From contig JAEPNB010000002.1 in the NCBI GenBank assembly GCA_017643645.1, positions 372,001-436,000 of the forward strand: 64,000 bases of DNA, read 5' to 3'. Within the stretch, counting starts at the first letter, position 1; the number at the start of each line of letters is the position of its first letter. The notes under the pieces were generated by a model. That model was not told where the DNA came from and did no database searches. It was given only the letters and a program-made list of their open reading frames with translations. Source of the stretch: Balneola sp. Lineage in GTDB: Bacteria; Bacteroidota; Rhodothermia; Balneolales; Balneolaceae. A program made the translations under genes and the position numbers. This document shows, one piece after another, positions 36,933 through 44,433 of this stretch.

Positions 36933-37089
36933 AACGCTTTGCGGATTAAAAATTCTTGTATTGTCATGTCGAACGGATGTGAGACATCTAAAGAATCACT
37001 AAACCCGCATAAAACCGTTAGACTTCTCACCTTCGTTCGAAGTGACAGAATGGAAGAGGAAGCAATTCTTAATTCTACATTCTTCATTT
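36933..37089. repeat. Array spacer S4, 157 bp
   Basis: Inverted repeat at 36962-37047; the right arm carries CCTTCG in place of CATCCG. The threading ORF is intact and its TGA overlaps the ATG of paralog 3. Confidence 0.92.
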
Positions 37090-39327
37090 TTAATTCTCTT
37101 CCCATTCTTCTTTCCATTCTCCCTTTATCTTTAAGAACTCAACAGATTTCCGAAATTCGGACTCCATATGGGTTTTTGCTTTTTCTTTCAATAATTCTAT
37201 TTCAGGGATGGGTTGTTTTGCAAATTCCCAAACAGGTTCAACTTCAAGTAAATCCAAGTACACTAAAAATAAATTCTTCCGTTCTTTGTACTCTTCAAAC
37301 ACAGCCAAGAAAGCTTCCCTGTCTTCCTTGAAGTCAGCACAAAAGAGAGCAGGGTACAGATAGTCATCGCTTTCAGGATTTGTCTTTAGTTTTTCTCGTT
37401 CACTTTCTCCAAAGTCACAGACCGGGTCTATTAACCTTTGGAAAGCTTCTTCTTGCCCGCGCTCTTTTAGCGATTTTGCCCAAACTATTGCTTTAATATG
37501 GTTGTCTTTTGTTAGGCGGATAGAATTTTGGGTTAATTCCGGATAAATTTTCGAAATTATTTGATCCAGAAGCTCATACTTGTTTACCTTTTTAAGGCTC
37601 GTATAGATAGCAAATATTTCCGGATCAGTTATTGCTTCTTGCAAGAGCCCGGATTCAAATTCTTTTTGTATAAATAGGGAGAAGTCTTCATACTTTCTTT
37701 CCTTGTACAGTCCCCAAAGCTCCAGAAATATTCTGGGTTCACTGTCGGGGTATTTTTGAACTACTTCCGAATAAACCTGATCAAAGTACCCCTCCATTCT
37801 AATATTGTTTGAAAGAGTAGCTATATAGTATAAAGTGACGCTGGCATCCGGGGCAATTTCTTTAGCGTCAAAATATACCTCAAATGCTTCTCTTATTTTT
37901 CCCTGACTATATGCTTTGATCTCACCTACCCGGTAATAATAGACTAATTGCTTCGGTTCTTGTCTTATAAGCTCATTGTACTGTTCAATTGCTTCGTCAT
38001 TTCGGTCTTGTAGCATTAGAGTATATACGTAATTACTCCTTACTACCTGATTCAAAGGGTCAATTTCGTATGCCCTGGTAAATAAGTCTATAGTTTTTTG
38101 TTCATCAGAATACAGGTACTGATTTCCCAGCCACATATAGGCTATCCCATAATTAGGATTCAGCTCCAAAGCCTTATTTAGCGCTTCAACACCTTTTTGA
38201 AGTTCTCCGCTTGAATAGTACATCAACCCAAGAGCCGCATAGGCTTCCGGGATATTCTGATCTAAAAATAATGCCTGATCTACGTTTTCCCGTACTAAAT
38301 TCAACCGATCTTCATTTGATAGCGCTCCGTATCCGGATAGCAATTCATAAGCAATAGCCATTCTTGCATAGGCTTTCGCAAAAGTGGGATCGATCCGAAC
38401 CGCTTCCTGATATTGTTGAATGGCCAGCTTTAAATCTGATTCCAAACGTGTAGCTTCATATTGAGTTCCCTTCAGATAAAAATTATAAGCTTCAATATCG
38501 ACTGTAGGCGATTCAGCGATGTCTTTTTCTTCTTCGTCCAGAAGATGGACTTTCAGTTCTTTCAATACTTCTTTTGATATTTCCTCTTGAATATCAAATA
38601 AATTGTTGGCTGTGAGTTCCCGGTCAAAGGTTTCACTCCAAAGATGAAATCCATCCTCTGCTTTAATGAGCTGAGCGGTAATTCGAATTCGGTTTCCTGA
38701 TTTACGCACACTGCCCTCCAGAATGTGCTCTACATTTAATTCATCACCGATCAATTTCAGATTTTCATTCTGCCCTTTGAATTTAAATGAAGAAGTACGC
38801 CCTGCTACTTTCATATCTTTTATTTTTGCAAGGGCATTGAGTAGTTCTTCTGAAAGACCATCCGAAAAATATTCATTGTTCTCATCTCCGCTCATATTTA
38901 CAAAAGGAAGTACAGCAATGGAAGCGGTTTCAATATGAGTGAGTTCGGATCGGTTTTCGATAAAGGCAGCTTCGGCAAAGAACACACGTTCAACCAAAAG
39001 AAAGATCACTGCCATCGAAAGCACTGTAATGATGATGCTGTTTAATTTTTTGCCGGTTCTGTGAGTTACAGATTCAGTGATGTCAACTTCCTGTGATTTT
39101 TTTAACCCATCAGGCGTTAATTCAAAGGCCCATGCAAAGATCAACGAGAGGGGAAAGCCAACCAAAACAAGTACGGTAAAAAAAGGTGCTACCCAATCAG
39201 GAAATCCGAGTTGGGGCGATACGGTAGAAACAACCTGAATGATCAACCATCCCGCAATAGCATACGCCGTTGCCACTTTAAAAACATTACGGCGTTTTAG
39301 CTCCTCTATAAATTTTGGAATATTCAT
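37090..39327 (-). CDS. Array paralog 4: membrane-anchored TolB/FlgO-like domain TPR protein
   Basis: 745 residues. The TM1-TM2 loop (VSTVSPQLGFPDWVAPFF) is almost that of paralog 1. The TolB-like domain start (VNMSGDENNEYFSDG) equals paralog 5. From about residue 160 to the end the protein is nearly the same as paralog 6 (for example EDREAFLAVFEEYKER and AKQPIPEIELLKEKAK), including long stretches of identical DNA. This mosaic points to gene conversion within the array. The C-terminus is WKEEWEEN. TPR units such as DPTFAKAYARMAIAYELL and NPNYGIAYMWLGNQYLY are clear. Confidence 0.88.
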   Translation of the reverse strand: MNIPKFIEELKRRNVFKVATAYAIAGWLIIQVVSTVSPQLGFPDWVAPFFTVLVLVGFPLSLIFAWAFELTPDGLKKSQEVDITESVTHRTGKKLNSIIITVLSMAVIFLLVERVFFAEAAFIENRSELTHIETASIAVLPFVNMSGDENNEYFSDGLSEELLNALAKIKDMKVAGRTSSFKFKGQNENLKLIGDELNVEHILEGSVRKSGNRIRITAQLIKAEDGFHLWSETFDRELTANNLFDIQEEISKEVLKELKVHLLDEEEKDIAESPTVDIEAYNFYLKGTQYEATRLESDLKLAIQQYQEAVRIDPTFAKAYARMAIAYELLSGYGALSNEDRLNLVRENVDQALFLDQNIPEAYAALGLMYYSSGELQKGVEALNKALELNPNYGIAYMWLGNQYLYSDEQKTIDLFTRAYEIDPLNQVVRSNYVYTLMLQDRNDEAIEQYNELIRQEPKQLVYYYRVGEIKAYSQGKIREAFEVYFDAKEIAPDASVTLYYIATLSNNIRMEGYFDQVYSEVVQKYPDSEPRIFLELWGLYKERKYEDFSLFIQKEFESGLLQEAITDPEIFAIYTSLKKVNKYELLDQIISKIYPELTQNSIRLTKDNHIKAIVWAKSLKERGQEEAFQRLIDPVCDFGESEREKLKTNPESDDYLYPALFCADFKEDREAFLAVFEEYKERKNLFLVYLDLLEVEPVWEFAKQPIPEIELLKEKAKTHMESEFRKSVEFLKIKGEWKEEWEEN

Positions 39328-39484
39328 AACGCCTCGCGGATTAAAAATTCTTGTACTGTCATAGCGAACGGATGTGAGACATCTAAAGAATCACTAAACC
39401 CGCATAAAACCGTTAGACTTCTCACATCCGTTCGAAGTGACAGAATGGAAGAGGAAGCAATTCTTAATTCTACATTCTTCATTT
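39328..39484. repeat. Array spacer S5, 157 bp
   Basis: Inverted repeat at 39357-39442 (the left arm begins TGTCATAGCG here). The threading ORF remains open and ends at 39324, overlapping the ATG of paralog 4. Confidence 0.92.
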
Positions 39485-41725
39485 TTAATCCTCTTCCCAT
39501 TCTTCTTCCCATTCACCTTCAGATTTTAGATAGGAGATAAAATTAGCTCTTTGGAGAGATAATTCTTGTTTCACCTCTTTATGCAAGCTCTTTAAGTTTT
39601 CGGAATAAAGCTCGGGCTCATATCTGTTAACATTTCTCAGCCATGTAAACACTGGAACTATTTCTGAGTGTTTTTTATAAAGAATCGTCAGGTTTTCCTC
39701 AAATGCTGCCTGATCACGTTGCAGGAACGAGCAAATCATCAAATCTCCCTGGTAACGATAGTCTTCTTCACTTTTCAAATAAGAGTCCTTTGAACGTTCT
39801 GTAAATTCACAAAATGCCTCTGTAATTCTTTCAGATTGTTCGATATCACCTGTTTTCTGTAAAAGGTAAGCGAGCGGCCAAGCCTGATCTTCATTTTGAG
39901 CAGTGATCACTGAAAGCGTATCAGAAAAAAGTCCTTCATCAAATTTTCTAAAGTATGGAATCACACGAGCATAGTTTCCGGTCTCCAAAGCATAATCAAG
40001 AAAGTCGAGATATAGATACAGGTCTTGTGGTACATAACCGCTCTCATCCAGGAAATTCAGCACTATGTTCGGGAAATCTTCATAGGACCTCTTATTGTTT
40101 TCATAAAACCCTACAGCGTATCGAAACTCAAAGCTTTCCCGATAATTTTCTTTCAAAAGTTTATAGAAGTGATCTGCAAATTTATGCATTTCCAATAACT
40201 GACCGGAATGAACTAACGAATAAATGGTTCTTGGGAAGTCATTATCTGAGTTATATACTTCCATATAGTTTTTACTTGCTTCGGCAATATTTCCAAAAGG
40301 AAATCCTAGTTGTATATTTCCTCTTAAAAAATAAGTAGGTATAAAATCAGGATTGATACGGATATTCTTTTCCATAAAGAATTCCATTTCTTCAAAATCT
40401 TCCTTATCAGCACTAACCCGTGATCTATTATATATAGCCAAAGGATTCAGAGGATCGATCTTATAGCCTTGTTCGTAGAATTTCATCTGGTTCTCACGAT
40501 CCCCCAGGTCTTCGTATACATTCCCAAGCCAGTTATACACATCTACGAAATTAGGATTCAATTCAAGGCTCTTGATAAATAATTCTTCTGCGTTTTGGAG
40601 GTCGCTTATAGCGTGATAATAGAGAGCAAGGGCGGCGTGAGCCGAATAAGAATTTTCATTAATCGAAAGGGCTTTTTCAGCATTCGATTTTAAATTAGTC
40701 AAGTTTTCTTCTCTTGGAATATTACCATAATAAGCTTGGGCATTATAAGCCAGAGCCAGTTGCCCGTAAGCTTCAGAAAAAGTAGGGTCAATTCTAATGG
40801 CTTCTTGGTACAAAGCTATTGCGGCTTCAATTTCTGCATAGTTACGGTTAATTAGAAGCTGATTTCCTTTCAGATAAGCCTGATACGCTTCAATATCCTG
40901 AGTTGGAATATCATCGAGTTGTAGTTCTTCTTCAGGTAACAATCGAACTTTCAGTTCGCTGAGAACCTTTCGGGAAATCTCTTCCTGAATTTCAAAGATG
41001 TTGGTGGCTGTGAGTTCCCGGTCAAAAGTTTCTGACCACATATGGAAACCATCATCCACTTTAATGAGCTGAGCTGTTATCCTGACTCTACCACCTGCTT
41101 TTCTGACGCTGCCTTCCAGAATATGGCCTACACCGAGTTGTTCCCCTACAATTTTTAAATCCTCATTCTGTCCTTTGAATTTGAAAGAGGAGGTACGTCC
41201 GGCTACTTTCATTTCGTCTACTTTGGCAAGAGCATTGAGTAGTTCTTCCGATAACCCATCCGAAAAATATTCATTGTTCTCATCTCCACTCATATTTACA
41301 AAAGGAAGCACAGCAATAGAAGCGGTCTGAAAATCAGCAAGTTCAGAGTGGTTTTCTAAAATCGAAGCTTCGGCAAAGAACACACGCTCAACCAAAAGGA
41401 ATATCACTGCCATCGAAAGCACCGTGATGATGATGCCGTTTAATTTTTTACCGGTTCTGTGAGTTACAGATTCAGTGATATCCACTTCCTGGGATTTTTT
41501 TAATCCATCAGGAGTTAATTCAAATGCCCACGCAAAGATCAATGAGAGGGGAAAGCCAATAGTAACAAAGATAATAACAGCGGTGATCAACCACTCGGGA
41601 AGGTTTAAGAAAGGAAAGGTTGTGGCAGATATCTGAATGATCAACCATCCCGCAATGGCGTAAGCAGTTGCCACTTTAAAAACATTCCGACGTTTTAGCT
41701 CCTCTATAAATTTTAAAATGTTCAT
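39485..41725 (-). CDS. Array paralog 5: membrane-anchored TolB/FlgO-like domain TPR protein
   Basis: 746 residues from the ATG at 41725 (MNILKFIEEL), chosen because it aligns with the other copies; an in-frame ATG at 41779 lies inside the spacer repeat and is unlikely. The membrane module has the loop TTFPFLNLPEWLITA shared with paralog 6. The TolB-like domain is typical, but the TPR region is distinct from the others (DPTFSEAYGQLALAYNAQ, NPNFVDVYNWLGNVYEDL). The C-terminus is EWEEEWEED. It has the same strand and spacing as the rest. Confidence 0.87.
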   Translation of the reverse strand: MNILKFIEELKRRNVFKVATAYAIAGWLIIQISATTFPFLNLPEWLITAVIIFVTIGFPLSLIFAWAFELTPDGLKKSQEVDITESVTHRTGKKLNGIIITVLSMAVIFLLVERVFFAEASILENHSELADFQTASIAVLPFVNMSGDENNEYFSDGLSEELLNALAKVDEMKVAGRTSSFKFKGQNEDLKIVGEQLGVGHILEGSVRKAGGRVRITAQLIKVDDGFHMWSETFDRELTATNIFEIQEEISRKVLSELKVRLLPEEELQLDDIPTQDIEAYQAYLKGNQLLINRNYAEIEAAIALYQEAIRIDPTFSEAYGQLALAYNAQAYYGNIPREENLTNLKSNAEKALSINENSYSAHAALALYYHAISDLQNAEELFIKSLELNPNFVDVYNWLGNVYEDLGDRENQMKFYEQGYKIDPLNPLAIYNRSRVSADKEDFEEMEFFMEKNIRINPDFIPTYFLRGNIQLGFPFGNIAEASKNYMEVYNSDNDFPRTIYSLVHSGQLLEMHKFADHFYKLLKENYRESFEFRYAVGFYENNKRSYEDFPNIVLNFLDESGYVPQDLYLYLDFLDYALETGNYARVIPYFRKFDEGLFSDTLSVITAQNEDQAWPLAYLLQKTGDIEQSERITEAFCEFTERSKDSYLKSEEDYRYQGDLMICSFLQRDQAAFEENLTILYKKHSEIVPVFTWLRNVNRYEPELYSENLKSLHKEVKQELSLQRANFISYLKSEGEWEEEWEED

Positions 41726-41878
41726 AACACCTCGAGGATTAAAAATCTTGTATTGACATGTCGAACGGATGTGAGACATCTAAAGAATCACTAAACCGGC
41801 ATAAAACAGTTAGACTTCTCACATCCGTTCGAAGTGACAGATTGAAAGAATGGGAAGTAATTCTAAATTTTAAAATGT
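41726..41878. repeat. Array spacer S6, 153 bp, most diverged
   Basis: Inverted repeat at 41754-41839. Small deletions shorten it, and one shifts the threading ORF, which now ends early (MSIQDF then TAA) and no longer overlaps the ATG of paralog 5. The 3' side differs from the other spacers, matching the altered end of paralog 6. Confidence 0.88.
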
Positions 41879-44140
41879 TCATTGTTGTTCCTCCCTCAAT
41901 TCGAAGGTGCTTCTCCAGGAGTCATTCCATTCTCCCTTTATCTTTAAGAACTCAACAGATTTCCGAAATTCGGACTCCATATGGGTTTTTGCTTTTTCTT
42001 TCAATAATTCTATTTCAGGGATGGGTTGTTTTGCAAATTCCCAAACAGGTTCAACTTCAAGTAAATCGAAATACACTAAAAATAAATTCTGCCGTTCTTT
42101 GTACTCTTCAAACACAGCCAAGAAGGCTTCCCTGTCTTCCTTGAAGTCAGCGCAGAAGAGAGAAGGGTATAGGTAGTCATCGCTTTCAGGATTTGTCTTT
42201 AGTTTTTCTCGTTCACTTTCTCCAAAGTCACAGATAGGATCTATTAACTTTTGAAAAGCTTCTTCTTGTCCGCGCTCTTTTAGCGATTTTGCCCAAAATA
42301 TTGCTTTAAGATGGTTATTCTTTGTTATACGGATAGAATTTTGGGTTAATTCCGGATAAATTTTCGAAATTATTTGATCCAGAAGCTCATACCTGTTTAG
42401 GTTTTTAAGGCTCGTATAGATAGCAAATATTTGAAAATCATCTATCACTTCTTGTAAGTGCCCGGATTCAAATTCTTTTTGTATAAACAGAGCGAGGTCT
42501 TCATACTTTCTTTCCTTGTACAGTCCCCAAAACTCCAGAAATATTCTGGCACCACTATCGGGGTATTTTTGAACTACTTCCGAATAAACCTGATCAAAGT
42601 ACCCCTCCATTCCAATATCGATTGAAAGAAGTCCTATATTGGCTAAAGTGAAGCTGGCATCCGGGTCAATTTCTTTAGCGTCAAAATATAGTTCAAATGC
42701 TTCTCTTATTTTCCCCTGACTATATGCCTTGATCACACCTACCCGATAATAATAGAGTAATTGCTTCGGTTCTTGTTTTATAAGCTCATTGTACTGTTCA
42801 ATTGCTTCGTCATTTCGGTCTTGTAGCATTAGAGTATATACGTAATTACTGCTTACTACCTGATTCAAAGGGTCAATTTCGTATGCCCTGGTAAATAACT
42901 TTATAGTTTTTTGTTCATCAGAAAACAGGTACAGATTTCCCAGCCATGAGTAGGCTAACGCATAATTAGGATTCAGCTCCAAAGCCTTATTTAGCGCTTC
43001 AATTCCTTTTTGAAGCTCTCCGTTTGATTGATACATCAACCCAAGAGCTGCATAGGCTTCCGGTAGGTTCTGGTCTAAAAATAATGCCTGATCTACGTTT
43101 TCCCTTACTAAATTCAACCGATCTTCATTTGATAGCGCTCCGTATCCGGATAGCAATTCATAAGCAATAGCCATTCTTGCATAGGCTTTCGCAAAAGTGG
43201 GGTCGATCCGAACCGCTTCCTGATATTGTTGAATGGCCAGCTTTAAATCTGATTCCAAACGTATAGCTTCATACTGAGTTCCCTTCAGGTAAAAATTATA
43301 CGCTTCAATGTCGTCGGTAGGCGATTCAGCAATGTCTTTTTCTTCTTCGTCCAGAAGACGAACTTTCAGTTCTTTCAATACTTCTTTTGATATTTCTTCT
43401 TGAATATCAAATAAATTGGTGGCTGTGAGTTCCCGGTCAAAGGTTTCACTCCAAAGATGAAATCCATCCTCTGCTTTAATGAGCTGAGCGGTAATTCGAA
43501 TTCGGTTTCCTGATTTACGCACACTGCCTTCCAGAATGTGCTCTACATTTAATTCATCACCGATCAATTTCAGATTTTCATTCTGCCCTTTGAATTTGAA
43601 AGAAGAAGTACGCCCTGCTACTTTCATATCTTTTACTTTGGCAAGTGCGTTAAGGAGTTCTTCGGAAAGTCCATCCGAAAAATATTCCTGATCCTGACCG
43701 GCAGACATATCTACAAAAGGGAGTACGGCAATGGAAGCGGTCTGAAAATCAGCAAACTCCGATTGATTTTCAATAAAGGCAGCTTCGGCAAAGAACACTC
43801 GTTCAACTAAAAGAAAGATCACTGCCATCGAAAGCACCGTAATAATGATGCCGTTTAACTTTTTACCGGTTCTGTGAGTTACAGATTCAGTGATATCTAC
43901 TTCCTGGGATTTTTTTAACCCATCAGGCGTTAATTCAAAGGCCCAGGCAAAGATCAACGAGAGGGGAAAGCCAATAGTAACAAAGATAATAACAGCGGTG
44001 ATCAACCACTCAGGAAGGCTCAAGAAAGGAAATGTAGTAGCACATATTTGGATAATCAGCCATCCCGCAATGGCGTAAGCAGTGGCGACGCGAAAAACAT
44101 TCCGTCGTTTCAGCTCAGCAACAAGATTACGAAAATCCAT
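41879..44140 (-). CDS. Array paralog 6 (first in the array): membrane-anchored TolB/FlgO-like domain TPR protein
   Basis: 753 residues from the ATG at 44140 (MDFRNLVAELKRRN); a GTG four codons upstream is a weaker option. It is the promoter-proximal member, and its 5' flank (44141-44433) is unlike the spacers. The TolB-like domain begins VDMSAGQDQEYFSDG, different from paralogs 4 and 5, while the TPR half is nearly that of paralog 4. The C-terminus loses the conserved WKEEWEEN tail and reads WNDSWRSTFELREEQQ, next to the diverged spacer S6. Topology is predicted to be three helices with a periplasmic TolB/TPR part. Confidence 0.87.
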   Translation of the reverse strand: MDFRNLVAELKRRNVFRVATAYAIAGWLIIQICATTFPFLSLPEWLITAVIIFVTIGFPLSLIFAWAFELTPDGLKKSQEVDITESVTHRTGKKLNGIIITVLSMAVIFLLVERVFFAEAAFIENQSEFADFQTASIAVLPFVDMSAGQDQEYFSDGLSEELLNALAKVKDMKVAGRTSSFKFKGQNENLKLIGDELNVEHILEGSVRKSGNRIRITAQLIKAEDGFHLWSETFDRELTATNLFDIQEEISKEVLKELKVRLLDEEEKDIAESPTDDIEAYNFYLKGTQYEAIRLESDLKLAIQQYQEAVRIDPTFAKAYARMAIAYELLSGYGALSNEDRLNLVRENVDQALFLDQNLPEAYAALGLMYQSNGELQKGIEALNKALELNPNYALAYSWLGNLYLFSDEQKTIKLFTRAYEIDPLNQVVSSNYVYTLMLQDRNDEAIEQYNELIKQEPKQLLYYYRVGVIKAYSQGKIREAFELYFDAKEIDPDASFTLANIGLLSIDIGMEGYFDQVYSEVVQKYPDSGARIFLEFWGLYKERKYEDLALFIQKEFESGHLQEVIDDFQIFAIYTSLKNLNRYELLDQIISKIYPELTQNSIRITKNNHLKAIFWAKSLKERGQEEAFQKLIDPICDFGESEREKLKTNPESDDYLYPSLFCADFKEDREAFLAVFEEYKERQNLFLVYFDLLEVEPVWEFAKQPIPEIELLKEKAKTHMESEFRKSVEFLKIKGEWNDSWRSTFELREEQQ

Positions 44141-44250
44141 AATTACCCCCACCCAAAATTTAAATCATATAAATAAACTAAAAAAATGGATGACTTGCTT
44201 GTTTAAAGCATTAAAAATGAAAACGGTTAGTCGGCCAACGAAACCCGGAA

Positions 44251-44286
44251 ATAAAAAAATGCTCCGACGCAGAGCATCGGAGCGAG
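44251..44286 (-). terminator. Minus-strand terminator-like hairpin, also a repeat
   Basis: On the minus strand GCTCCGA...TCGGAGC (44261-44283) is followed by ATTTTTTTAT, a plausible terminator for the S9 peptidase gene that ends at 44434. A 23-nt core of this element recurs identically at 55880-55902, so it is also part of a dispersed repeat family. Confidence 0.65.
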
Positions 44287-44316
44287 GGTTGGGGAGGAAA
44301 TTAGTAAATAGGTTTG

Positions 44317-44408
44317 AATCACGGATTAAACAGATTTTTGGATTAACACGGATTTTATATCTGAATAAAATCCGTGCCATCTTTTAATCCAACTAATCCG
44401 TGGTTCAA
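44317..44408. repeat. AATCCGTG-type dispersed repeat
   Basis: GAATCACGGATT..., AACACGGATTTT, AAAATCCGTGCC and AATCCGTGGTTC alternate in inverted order. The element is related to those at 27057-27135 and 29264-29330 and sits at the 3' end of the second S9 peptidase gene. Confidence 0.6.
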
Positions 44409-44433
44409 AAACCATTTTAAGGATAGACTCCCA

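Noticed and set aside
39955-40338. 127-codon ORF antisense to array paralog 5, and similar antisense ORFs in other paralogs (for example 36382-36792)
   Set aside because: They are opposite strongly supported coding sequence and follow its codon pattern; no start signal or family match.
41726-41779. Upstream in-frame ATG of paralog 5 giving an 18-residue longer protein
   Set aside because: The extra residues are encoded by the spacer repeat and the ATG at 41725 matches the other five starts.
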